Source: Akkermansiaceae bacterium (GTDB taxonomy: Bacteria > Verrucomicrobiota > Verrucomicrobiia > Verrucomicrobiales > DEV007). Taken from it: a stretch of 64,000 nt of DNA. The number at the start of each line of letters is the position of its first letter. The first letter of the stretch is position 1. The notes under the pieces are model-generated. The model worked only from the letters and a program-made list of their open reading frames with translations. It did not search any database and was not told the DNA's origin. The translations under genes were made by a program, and so were the position numbers. The stretch spans positions 496,001 through 560,000 of the forward strand of contig JACKQE010000001.1 of assembly GCA_024233005.1 (NCBI GenBank), written 5' to 3'. This document shows positions 46,929-55,232 of this stretch, in pieces.

Positions 46929-48721
46929 GAGCGACTCGAACCATGGTTATCCTGCTTCTGGGGATGGGACTGGCCGCCTTCACGAAGGCCGACTCCCCGG
47001 TTATCGTAGAGAAACCCCTCACGGATGGCGACCGGGCCCATTGGGCGTATGGTCCCCTTGCCCCGGTCAAGACCCCCGATGCCGGATCCGGGAACCCCGT
47101 GGATGTTCTCCTGTTGTCCAGTCCCGTCATGCGAGGCCGGGGTTTCGCACCTTCGGCTGATCCGGCGACGTTATTGCGGAGGCTGACCTTCGATCTCACC
47201 GGATTGCCGCCCACCCCGGAAGCCTTGACCGCTTTTCTGAAAGCTCCTTCCGACAACGCGTATCTCGCTGAAGTCGAACGGTTGCTCAGGTCGAAGGCCT
47301 GCGCCGAGAACCTGGCCCGGCATTGGCTGGATCTGGCCCGGTTTGCCGAGACTGATGGTTTTGAGTTCGACACCGTCCGCTCCGGAGCGTGGCGCTACCG
47401 GGACTGGGTGGTTGAGGCTTTGCAACGTGATTTGCCATATGACGAGTTCGTCCGGGCCCAAATCGCGGGTGATCTGCTGGAAGGCCAGCCGGACCGTGAC
47501 TGGCTCGCCCTGGGCTCCGGTTTTCTTCTCAGTGGGCCGGATATGCCCGACGTCAACGACCAGGAGGAACGACGCCACACGCTGCTCAACGAAATGACCG
47601 GCACCGTCGGGGTGGTGTTTCTCAGCACCTCCCTGGGGTGCGCACAATGCCACGACCACCCCTATGATCCGGTCAGTCAGGCAGATTTCTACCGGATGCG
47701 CGCGGTTTTCGAGGAAACGGTGACGCCTGCCGCCCGCAAACCCATCGGCACGGTGGTGCGGGCTTCCGCCCCAGGCTTGGCTCCGTTGCCGCGTCTCTGG
47801 GTGAGGGGCGATCCTCACACCCCCGGCCCAGAAGTCACTGCTGCCGCTCCCCGGATTCTCCGGGGCGAAGCTTCCGAAGCTCTGCCCATAGGCGGGGAAC
47901 GCCTTGCCTTTGCCCGGTGGCTCACCTCGGAAACCAATGCTATTTTTCTCAGATCCATCGCCAACCGGCTCTGGCAATGGCACTTTGGCCAGCCGCTGGT
48001 GGCAACCCCCAATGATTTCGGCACACTCGCGGCGATCCCGGATCAGGGAGTCCTCCTGGATTGGTTGGCGGGAGAATTGCCCCGTCGGGCTTGGAGCATC
48101 AGGGAAATGCAACGACTGCTGGTGACTTCCCAAGCCTACCGGCAGCGTGGGGGAACCTCGAAGGAGGATTCCTTTCGGAACCGCCGTCGCCTGAGCGGCG
48201 AGGAAATCCGCGATGCCCTGCTCTCCCTCTCCGGGGCGCTCAATCCCAAGCCGGGAGGTCCCGGGGTGCGTTATCCCCTGCCTCCGGAAATCACTGTCAC
48301 ACTCCTTGCCAACCAGCGTGAGGTCGATCCCGATCCGGCGGAGCATGACCGCCGAAGTCTCTATCTCTTTGCGAGACGCAATCTGCGACATCCTTTGTTC
48401 GACGCTTTCGACCGCCCCGATGCCCTCGCCAGCTGCGCCCGCCGTCCGGTCTCAACCACCGCACCGCAGGCGCTGATGTTGCTCAATTCCCCTTTCACGC
48501 ATCGCTTGGCTGGACTGGCGGCGGCCAGAGTTGCCGCCAGCGGGGATGCCCAAATTGACGGGTGGATCGAGCGGGCCTCCCGTCTCATTCTTTCGCGGGA
48601 TCCCACTCCCCAGGAGAGGCAACTCGCCACTGCGTTTTTCGACGGGCAGGTGGATTCCTCCCGATTGGCCGATTTTTGTCTGGCGCTCTTCAATTCCAAC
48701 GCTTTTCTGTATGTGGAATAG
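46925..48721 (+). CDS. DUF1549/DUF1553 (PSD1) protein, short form
   Basis: 598 residues with a signal peptide (VILLLGMGLAAFTKA). DUF1549 spans the first part (TLLRRLTFDLTGLPPTPEALTAF, WLDLARFAETDGFE) with one heme-like CAQCHDHPYDP motif; DUF1553 fills the C-terminal half (FARWLTSETNAIFLRSIANRLWQWHFGQPLV, STTAPQALMLLNSP). It lacks the N-terminal PSCyt1 heme domain and Big-like domain that the larger PSD1 protein at 60680-62866 has. Translationally coupled to the DUF1501 gene. Role unknown; the family is linked by genomics with polysaccharide breakdown in PVC bacteria. Confidence 0.9.
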   Translation: MRATRTMVILLLGMGLAAFTKADSPVIVEKPLTDGDRAHWAYGPLAPVKTPDAGSGNPVDVLLLSSPVMRGRGFAPSADPATLLRRLTFDLTGLPPTPEALTAFLKAPSDNAYLAEVERLLRSKACAENLARHWLDLARFAETDGFEFDTVRSGAWRYRDWVVEALQRDLPYDEFVRAQIAGDLLEGQPDRDWLALGSGFLLSGPDMPDVNDQEERRHTLLNEMTGTVGVVFLSTSLGCAQCHDHPYDPVSQADFYRMRAVFEETVTPAARKPIGTVVRASAPGLAPLPRLWVRGDPHTPGPEVTAAAPRILRGEASEALPIGGERLAFARWLTSETNAIFLRSIANRLWQWHFGQPLVATPNDFGTLAAIPDQGVLLDWLAGELPRRAWSIREMQRLLVTSQAYRQRGGTSKEDSFRNRRRLSGEEIRDALLSLSGALNPKPGGPGVRYPLPPEITVTLLANQREVDPDPAEHDRRSLYLFARRNLRHPLFDAFDRPDALASCARRPVSTTAPQALMLLNSPFTHRLAGLAAARVAASGDAQIDGWIERASRLILSRDPTPQERQLATAFFDGQVDSSRLADFCLALFNSNAFLYVE

Positions 48722-48787
48722 GGAGCAGTGGGTGAAAGGCCGGTTGCAGGGTTGCATTTTTTTCCGGTTACGGTAAAAACGTGGGAG

Positions 48788-49681
48788 ATGAGTCACCCTC
48801 CCACGATGGACCCTCTAATTTCCACTTCCGCCAAGACTGCGACCCAGTCGAAGGAAGAGGCTGAAGCCTTGCGCCTCAATGGCGCGGCGGTGCTCATTGT
48901 CGATGAGGACCCTGCTTTCCAATTGGGGCTCAAAACATTCCTCAAGGAATACGTGGGCTTTTCCGAAGTCCACACCGCCCGGGATGGGGTGGAAGCGCTG
49001 GAGCGGATCGCGAACACTCCCTCGATCGAGATCGTGACGCTGGATTATAAAATGCCGCGGATGGACGGCCTGGAATTCCTCACCCGACTGCAAAGCGAGG
49101 CTCCCCGTTCCATGAGCGTGATCATGATCACGGGTTACCCATCCGACCAACTGGAGGAACAGTTCCGTTCTCATCGCTCCGAGCGGCTTCATACCGAGTA
49201 TTTCCTGACCAAGCCGATCGAGTTCGAGAAACTCGAGACCGTGATCCTCGACAGTTACGAGTCGCTAAAAAAGGCTCAAATCGAAGCCGCCCGAATCGAA
49301 GCCGAAGCCGCCGCCCGTCAGGAGGCTGGCGACACGGCCCCCGTTGCGGAGGCGCTCTCGGTTCGGATGGAGGGCGTGCTGCGCCGCATTCTGGAGCGCC
49401 TCGACAGCCTCGAAGGCCGCGTGGCGGCTCTCGCGGAATCCACACCCGCCGCATTGCCTGCTCAGGCTCCGCCTCCGGTCCAGATCTCCAGGGCGCCCTC
49501 ACTGGTGCTTCCACGGGAGCCATTGGTGGCCCGTCTCGCCAAATCGCTCCTCAAAGGCATTCTCCTCATCATGTTTGCCTGGGCGGTCGTCCGTCACGGT
49601 TTGCTGGACCACCTGCTGGAAAGTTTCGGACTCGATCCGGAATCGTGGTTCCTGCCTCCGGGAAAAGGACCGGCGCTTTGA
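48788..49681 (+). CDS. Receiver-domain protein with C-terminal membrane anchor
   Basis: 297 residues. Residues about 33-155 are a response-regulator receiver: VLIVDEDPAF acidic pocket, phospho-acceptor D86 in VTLDYKMPRMDGLEF, T115 in MITG and K142 in LTKP. Then an Ala/Glu-rich coiled coil (about 158-220), a Pro-rich linker, and one hydrophobic helix at about 251-272 (SLLKGILLIMFAWAVV) near the end. There is no DNA-binding or enzymatic output domain. Phosphorylation would change a membrane-bound coiled coil, an unusual design. The start at 48788 has GGGAG directly before it; 48806 is an alternative. The rimB gene starts 26 nt after its stop. Confidence 0.85.
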   Translation: MSHPPTMDPLISTSAKTATQSKEEAEALRLNGAAVLIVDEDPAFQLGLKTFLKEYVGFSEVHTARDGVEALERIANTPSIEIVTLDYKMPRMDGLEFLTRLQSEAPRSMSVIMITGYPSDQLEEQFRSHRSERLHTEYFLTKPIEFEKLETVILDSYESLKKAQIEAARIEAEAAARQEAGDTAPVAEALSVRMEGVLRRILERLDSLEGRVAALAESTPAALPAQAPPPVQISRAPSLVLPREPLVARLAKSLLKGILLIMFAWAVVRHGLLDHLLESFGLDPESWFLPPGKGPAL

Positions 49682-49707
49682 GGAGAAATGGCTGATGCCA
49701 TCCCCCG

Positions 49708-50160
49708 ATGTCCGAATTTGCGAATGATGGTCCGGATGTCCTTCCCGTTCTGGGCTGGAGGGAGTGGCTGGCGCTTCCTGAGCTGAAAATCCGCCATATC
49801 AAAGCGAAGGTCGACACCGGAGCCCGCAGTTCGGCCTTGCACACCCACTGGCAGAAAGTCTACACCGCGGAAAACGGCACCGCACGGGTGCGTTTCGGAC
49901 TGAGGCCATTCCGAACTCGTCCGGAGTTCGAGGTGGCCTGTGATGTACCGGTGATCGATGTCCGGGTGGTAAAAGATTCCGGTGGACATGCGGAGAAACG
50001 CCCGTTCATTCAAACCACAGTGCGCTTGGGCTCTTGGTCCTGGCCCGCCGAGATGAGTCTCACCAACCGGGAAACAATGCTTTTTCGCATGCTATTGGGG
50101 CGTTCCGCGCTGTCCGGCCGGTTTCTGGTGGATCCGGCCCGGTCCTATCTTTTAAGATAA
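49708..50160 (+). CDS. RimB-type retropepsin-like peptidase (RimK-associated)
   Basis: 150 residues of the Zn_protease/RimB family (PF05618), a retropepsin-like fold. KAKVDTGARSSALH holds the D-T-G active motif (D36-T37-G38), and the other recognisable blocks are GWREWLALPELKI at the start, RPFIQTTVRLG, and NRETMLFRMLLGRSAL. RimB relatives remove glutamate tails that RimK adds, so pairing with rimK is expected. It stands 26 nt after the receiver gene and 73 nt before rimK. Confidence 0.88.
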   Translation: MSEFANDGPDVLPVLGWREWLALPELKIRHIKAKVDTGARSSALHTHWQKVYTAENGTARVRFGLRPFRTRPEFEVACDVPVIDVRVVKDSGGHAEKRPFIQTTVRLGSWSWPAEMSLTNRETMLFRMLLGRSALSGRFLVDPARSYLLR

Positions 50161-50233
50161 GCCTGACATCCCTCCCTCCCCCCAAAAAACCTTTTTCCCA
50201 TGCCGGAGCCGCGCCCTGACTCCGGGATTTCTC

Positions 50234-51136
50234 ATGAAAATTGGCATTCTTTCCCGCGACAAGACTCTCTACTCCACGAAAAGCCTCCATGATGCCTGTG
50301 TCCGCCGGGGGCATGAGGTGAGGGTGATCGATTATCTGAAATGTCACATGGAGATCACCTCCCGGCGGCCCACGATTTTCCTGGGTGACGAGGAGTTGCA
50401 TTTCGATGCCATCATTCCCCGCATCGGGGCCTCACACACCTTTTTCGGCTGTGCCGTGGTCCGGCAGTTTGAAATGATGGGGGTCTATAGTGTGAATGAA
50501 TCGGTCGCCATCTCCCGCAGTCGTGACAAACTGCGCTGCCTGCAACTTTTGGCGCGGCAAGGCATTGGACTGCCGGTGACGGGCTTCGCCCACGATCCCA
50601 GAGCGACCGAACATTTGATCCGCCTCGTCGGCGGGGCACCGCTCGTCATCAAGCTCGTCGAAGGCACCCAGGGAATGGGGGTCGTGCTTGCCGAGACTCG
50701 CCAGGCGGCTGAAAGCGTCATCGAAGCATTCCGTGGGTTGAATGCGAACATTCTTGCCCAGGAGTTTGTGAAGGAGGCCAATGGGGCCGATCTGCGGTGT
50801 TTGGTGGTCGGCAAAAAGGTAGTCGCTTCCATGCTGCGTCAGGGCAAAGAGGGGGATTTCCGTTCCAACCTGCACAGAGGTGGCACCGCCAAGAAAATCA
50901 TCTCCACCAAAGAGGAGCGGATTGCCGCCGTGCGGGCCGCCCAGATCGTCGGCCTAAATGTCGCCGGGGTCGATATCCTGCGCTCGAACCACGGTCCGCT
51001 GGTGCTGGAGGTGAATTCTTCCCCGGGCCTGGAGGGGATCGAAACCGCCACCGGCAAGGACGTGGCAGGTCTGATTGTGGAATGCATTGAAAAACACGCG
51101 CCGGAAGGCGATACCCGCACTCGTGGAAAAGGCTGA
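50234..51136 (+). CDS. rimK: RimK-type ATP-grasp glutamate ligase
   Basis: 300 residues, as E. coli RimK (300), which adds glutamates to the C-terminus of ribosomal protein S6. Matches throughout: MKIGILSRDKTLYSTKSL, HFDAIIPRIGASHTFFG, the RDKLRCLQLLARQGI hinge, ATP-binding LVIKLVEGTQGMGVVLAET, the QEFVKEANGADLRCLVVG strand pair, and the metal-binding end VAGVDILRSNHGPLVLEVNSSPGLEGIE. The target protein here need not be S6. No rpsF is adjacent. Its 3' end overlaps the start of the M14 peptidase gene. Confidence 0.94.
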   Translation: MKIGILSRDKTLYSTKSLHDACVRRGHEVRVIDYLKCHMEITSRRPTIFLGDEELHFDAIIPRIGASHTFFGCAVVRQFEMMGVYSVNESVAISRSRDKLRCLQLLARQGIGLPVTGFAHDPRATEHLIRLVGGAPLVIKLVEGTQGMGVVLAETRQAAESVIEAFRGLNANILAQEFVKEANGADLRCLVVGKKVVASMLRQGKEGDFRSNLHRGGTAKKIISTKEERIAAVRAAQIVGLNVAGVDILRSNHGPLVLEVNSSPGLEGIETATGKDVAGLIVECIEKHAPEGDTRTRGKG

Positions 51137-52259
51137 ATCATCTTCCTCCCGAAAACGTCGCCGGGTCAACCCCACTGCGGCACCACCGGCCCATGTTCCC
51201 CGCAGCGTCTTGCGGATTGGGGATCGGGAATTTCTGCCCGGAGAGTCGGGAAAGGTGGAGATCAAAATCGGATCGTTGATCGACTACCAGCCCGTCACCA
51301 TGACGGTCCACGTGCACCGTGGCAAGCAACCCGGGCCGCGGATTCTCCTCAGCGCCGCCCTGCATGGGGACGAGATCGTGGGGGTGGAGATCGTTCGCAG
51401 TTTTCTGCGCTCCCGGCATTTGTCGCGCCTCCACGGAGATGTGGTGGCCGTCCCGGTGGTGAACCTGCCGGCGTTCCTCGCCCGTTCGCGTTATCTGCCT
51501 GACCGGAGGGATCTCAACCGGGTTTTTCCTGGTTCCACGAACGGTTCCCTTGGCAGCCGGTTGGCCAGCGTCTATCTGCAGGAAGTCGTTGCCAAGTGCA
51601 CCCACATCATTGATTTCCACGCCGGTTCGGTGAACCAGCCGAACCTGCCCCAGATCCGCTTCTCTCCCGGGGACACCGCCGCTTTGGCGATGGCGCGCGC
51701 CTTCCGGGCTCCCGTGGCCATCGAGACCACCGTCCGCGCTGGATCTTTCCGTGAATCGGCCTACCGCAAAGGGATTCCCTACCTGCTATACGAAGCTGGA
51801 GAAGCTCACCGGGTCGACCATGCGGACATCCGTTGTGGCTTGCAGGGCATCACCGGCGTGATGAGGCACCTTGGCATGTTCCCGGAGGAGGTCCGGCATC
51901 CGCGGAAGGGCAAAGCCAAAGTGAAGGGAAAGCGGCCGGAGACTTTCATTAGCCCCTCCACCTCCTGGCTGCGAGCCCCGCGGGGCGGTATTTTCCGTCC
52001 CTTTGTGGATCTCGGTGAAGCCGTCACGAAAGGCATGGTCGCCGGCATCGTGGCCGATCCCTTCGGGCAGCATGAGACGGACATCATCGCCCGAACCGAA
52101 GGCATTGTCATTGGAATCTCCCGCAAGGCGGCCGTGGACGAAGGCGATGGAACTTTCCACGTCGCCCAAACCACTCATGCGGTCACCGTGCAGGAGAGTA
52201 TCCAGGAAAACCGGTCTCTGATCGATGCCGAGGAGGCAGCGGATACCGCCGCCTGGTGA
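51123..52259 (+). CDS. AstE/AspA-type M14 peptidase (succinylglutamate desuccinylase family)
   Basis: About 378 residues. The zinc-carboxypeptidase fold of the AstE/AspA group is shown by SAALHGDEIVGVEIVR (H81, E84 as zinc ligands), the NRVFPGSTNGSLGSRLA block, HIIDFHAG with the third ligand, and a C-terminal beta domain (GEAVTKGMVAGIVADPFG). A GTG start at 51123 inside the end of rimK is preferred: it keeps an Arg/Lys-rich N-terminus and gives translational coupling; a TTG at 51075 is also possible. Such peptidases are reported next to RimK-family ligases. The substrate is unknown. Confidence 0.85.
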   Translation: MEKAESSSSRKRRRVNPTAAPPAHVPRSVLRIGDREFLPGESGKVEIKIGSLIDYQPVTMTVHVHRGKQPGPRILLSAALHGDEIVGVEIVRSFLRSRHLSRLHGDVVAVPVVNLPAFLARSRYLPDRRDLNRVFPGSTNGSLGSRLASVYLQEVVAKCTHIIDFHAGSVNQPNLPQIRFSPGDTAALAMARAFRAPVAIETTVRAGSFRESAYRKGIPYLLYEAGEAHRVDHADIRCGLQGITGVMRHLGMFPEEVRHPRKGKAKVKGKRPETFISPSTSWLRAPRGGIFRPFVDLGEAVTKGMVAGIVADPFGQHETDIIARTEGIVIGISRKAAVDEGDGTFHVAQTTHAVTVQESIQENRSLIDAEEAADTAAW

Positions 52260-52322
52260 TCCGGTGGAGCTGGAGTGTTTTCCCGCTGGTCGGATCGGGT
52301 TGGCTCATGTTTAGATGGTGCC

Positions 52323-53753
52323 ATGAAACCATGGTTGTGGTGTTTCCTGATGGCAGGGCTGGCATTTTTTGTGATCCCGGTCCGGGGGGCTTCGCCTCCT
52401 TCGGACCGGCCCAATTTCATTTTGGTATACTGCGACAACCTCGGAAACGGCGATGTCCAATGCTTCCATCCGGAAGCCAGGCAGCGCACCCCGCGTCTCA
52501 ATCGCATGGCGCAGGAGGGTCTCCGCCTGACCAGCCTGTATTCAGCAAGCGGCGTCTGCACTCCCAGCCGGGCCAGTCTGATGACGGGCTGCTATCCGCG
52601 CCGAGTCAATCTGCAGCGCAGTGACACCGGAGCGGTGCTTCAGCCTGTGGCCACCAAGGGTTTGAATCCTGAGGAGGTCACCATTGCCGAAGTGCTGCGG
52701 CAGCGCGGCTACGCCACCGGCATCATCGGCAAATGGCATCTCGGTGACCAACCGGATTTTCTGCCGACCCGGCAGGGGTTCGACATGTTTTTCGGCATCC
52801 CCTACAGCGATGACATGACCCGCGACAAAAAGCCCGATGTGTGGCCAGAATTGCCGCTCATGCGGAACGAAAAAGTCCTCGAAGCCCCGGTCGATCTTGA
52901 CCTGATCACGAAACGGTACACGGCCGAGGCCGTCCAGTTCCTCGAGACTCACCGGGAAGGTCCATTTTTTCTCTACCTGCCTCATGCCATGCCTGGAAGC
53001 ACCAAGGATCCTTATGCCAGTCCTGCTTTCAAAGGCAAATCCGCCAATGGTCACTGGGGTGACAGCATTGAGGAGCTGGACTGGTCGATGGGCGAAATCC
53101 TTGACGCTCTGAAGCGCCTCGGACTGGATGAAAACACTTTGGTGGTCTGGACCAGCGACAATGGCGCGCCGTTGCGGAATCCGCCGCAGGGCAGCAATGC
53201 CCCCTACAAAGGCTACGGCTACAACACCTCAGAAGGCGCCATGCGCATGCCCGGCATCGTCCGCTGGCCCGGCCGGGTGCCGCCCGGCACCACTTCGACC
53301 GCGCTTTGCACCATGATGGATTGGTTGCCGACATTCGCCCATCTCGCCGGGGCGGGCTTGCCGGCGAAAGTCATCGACGGACATGATCTCGTTCAGGTGC
53401 TGCTTGATCCGGGGCGAACCGGCACTCCCTATGATGACAAAGGCTTCTTCTACTATCAAGGAGATCAACTGCAGGCGGTCCGGTCCGGGGTTTGGAAGTT
53501 ATATCTGCCCCTGCCCAACAAGCTGGTCAACATCGGTGGCAAAAGCTCCCCGGCTCCGGCCCAGCTTTTCGATGTGGTGCATGATGTGGGAGAAACCGAA
53601 GATGTTTCCTCTACCCATTCTGACATCGTGACCCGGTTGACCTCGCTGGCGGCGGAGGCACGGTCTGAACTGGGGGATCTCGACCTGCCCGGGACTGGCC
53701 AACGGCCGGCTGGGAGGACCTCCACCGCGACCGCCCGCCGGTTGCAGAAATAA
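52323..53753 (+). CDS. Secreted type I (formylglycine) sulfatase
   Basis: 476 residues with a signal peptide (MKPWLWCFLMAGLAFFVIPVRG). The CTPSR motif at residues 79-83 supplies the cysteine to be turned into formylglycine, and GYATGIIGKWHLG, HAMPGSTKDP, VVWTSDNGAPL and the EGAMRMPGIVRWPG strand are the other sulfatase markers. The metal pocket reads VYCDNLGNGD, with Asn where many relatives have a second Asp (DDLG). Likely acts on sulfated glycans or aryl sulfates in the periplasm. No formylglycine-generating enzyme gene lies nearby. It follows the M14 gene by 63 nt. Confidence 0.93.
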   Translation: MKPWLWCFLMAGLAFFVIPVRGASPPSDRPNFILVYCDNLGNGDVQCFHPEARQRTPRLNRMAQEGLRLTSLYSASGVCTPSRASLMTGCYPRRVNLQRSDTGAVLQPVATKGLNPEEVTIAEVLRQRGYATGIIGKWHLGDQPDFLPTRQGFDMFFGIPYSDDMTRDKKPDVWPELPLMRNEKVLEAPVDLDLITKRYTAEAVQFLETHREGPFFLYLPHAMPGSTKDPYASPAFKGKSANGHWGDSIEELDWSMGEILDALKRLGLDENTLVVWTSDNGAPLRNPPQGSNAPYKGYGYNTSEGAMRMPGIVRWPGRVPPGTTSTALCTMMDWLPTFAHLAGAGLPAKVIDGHDLVQVLLDPGRTGTPYDDKGFFYYQGDQLQAVRSGVWKLYLPLPNKLVNIGGKSSPAPAQLFDVVHDVGETEDVSSTHSDIVTRLTSLAAEARSELGDLDLPGTGQRPAGRTSTATARRLQK

Positions 53754-53923
53754 TTGGCCTTTGCCTTCTCTGGTGGCTGGGGGATGGTTGAACTAAAGTT
53801 TGGCTTGTGATAAAGAGATATGGGGATTTCGGCTGCCTTTCTGCCCATCCCATTTGCCAGCTTCAGGATAAGGCGCACTTTCAATGCGCGGCCTGGGAGC
53901 CAATCATTCACCTGTTTCACCCC

Positions 53924-54421
53924 ATGAAGAATCCCAGCGTTTTTGGCACGGCGTTGCTCCTGTTATTGGTAACTCTCTCCATGAGTCAGGCCCGGGGGGA
54001 GCGAAAGTTCAACGGTGCCGGGGAGAGCGCAGCGATCCTTCCCACTTGGGGAGGCGGATCGGTTCCAGGAAGCAATTCCGGCTCGAAGACGGCCTTTGGA
54101 AAAATCAAGGAACTGACGGACCAGGATGACCGCGCCACGGTGAATCTCCCTGTCGGGCGGACTGTCCAGGTCACGCTCCCTGCCAATAGCAGCACCGGCT
54201 ATCAGTGGGAGCTGGGAGTCTCACTGCAAGGAAAACCGGTGGCATTGCTTAGTAAAACCTACAAGAGCGATCCAAAGCCTCCCGGCTTCGTTGGCGGGGG
54301 AGGCAAAACGGTTCTCATCTTCAAGGCCAATGGCTCTGGTGAAACCAAAATCACGCTGAACTACAAAGGCCCCAGCGGCAAAGTCGGAAAATCCTTCACC
54401 TTCACCGTCACAACTCCTTGA
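53924..54421 (+). CDS. Exported chagasin-type (I42) cysteine peptidase inhibitor
   Basis: 165 residues: signal peptide (LLLLLVTLSMSQARG), a Gly/Ser-rich spacer, then from about residue 62 the chagasin fold. The three inhibitory loops can be matched: ANSSTGYQWEL (NPTTGY-type loop), FVGGGGKTV (central loop) and the late TLNYKGPSGK strand-turn. Family members block papain-like peptidases by inserting these loops in the active cleft. No papain-like gene is in the window, so the target is probably another cell's enzyme or one encoded elsewhere. ATG at 53924 opens the signal peptide; 170 nt of noncoding DNA lie before it. Confidence 0.82.
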   Translation: MKNPSVFGTALLLLLVTLSMSQARGERKFNGAGESAAILPTWGGGSVPGSNSGSKTAFGKIKELTDQDDRATVNLPVGRTVQVTLPANSSTGYQWELGVSLQGKPVALLSKTYKSDPKPPGFVGGGGKTVLIFKANGSGETKITLNYKGPSGKVGKSFTFTVTTP

Positions 54422-54581
54422 GGTCAGTGGCTGCCGTCTGTTTGGGGCATACCGCCGGAAGAGAGAATCATGCGAACTGGCGGCGGAACCGCCCCGAGGA
54501 CGTCACTGGTTTTCATCCCTCCGGTTTTCCTGGCCGGGGCTTGAGTGTGGTGTCTAACCGTGCTTGACTGTGGGTGACCGC

Positions 54582-55208
54582 ATGATTGAAATTCCAGAAA
54601 ACAAACGGTTCCTGCTTATTGTTCTGGTCCTGCTCCTGGCAGGCATGATCTCCTTGGTCGTGGGGCTGCAGTTTTATGAAAACATGAGGCAGTTCTACAC
54701 CCTCGAAGGTGTGGTTGAGGGGGTGAAAAAAGAATACCCGGAGGCCACCAGCCTGGCTTCCACTGCGCTGGGGATGCGTCTCTCCGCCGCCAAGGATCCC
54801 GAACATCCGCTCATGCTGCTTGTGGATTGCCGCGAGCCGGAGGAATACCGGGTCAGTCATCTCGAAGGGGCCGTGAACCTGCGGACACCGGCCGAGATTC
54901 TGCAGGCTTGTGACGCTCTCCGTGGCCCGGCGGAGGCGCCCTCTCCTGGTCCGGAGGCTCCGCCGCGGAGCCCTGCTCAGGTCGAAGTATACGTGTATTG
55001 TTCTGTTGGGCATCGTTCTGCCAAGTTGGTCCAGGATTTGGCCAAGGCCGGATCCCAGGAGGGGCGTTACTTGCGGGGTGGTCTCTTTTTCTGGGCCCGG
55101 GAATCCCGCCCGATGGTCGATTCGGCGGGGAACGCCACGAAAAAGCTCCATCCTTACAAGGCACCTTGGAAAGCCTTGGTCGATCCTGAAAACCGGACCG
55201 GTGAATGA
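54582..55208 (+). CDS. Membrane-anchored rhodanese-like protein
   Basis: 208 residues. One N-terminal membrane helix (FLLIVLVLLLAGMISLVVGLQF) and a rhodanese domain with LLVDCREPEEYRVSHLEGAVNL and the active loop YCSVGHRSAKLV, where Cys is followed by the usual small residues. Between them is a Pro/Ala-rich insertion (EAPSPGPEAPPRSPAQ). The end KKLHPYKAPWKALVDP matches that of many PVC members. ATG at 54582 is preferred to an upstream TTG. It would transfer or sense sulfur outside the inner membrane. Confidence 0.87.
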   Translation: MIEIPENKRFLLIVLVLLLAGMISLVVGLQFYENMRQFYTLEGVVEGVKKEYPEATSLASTALGMRLSAAKDPEHPLMLLVDCREPEEYRVSHLEGAVNLRTPAEILQACDALRGPAEAPSPGPEAPPRSPAQVEVYVYCSVGHRSAKLVQDLAKAGSQEGRYLRGGLFFWARESRPMVDSAGNATKKLHPYKAPWKALVDPENRTGE

Positions 55209-55232
55209 ATTCCGGGGGTGCTGCTGTCGAAT

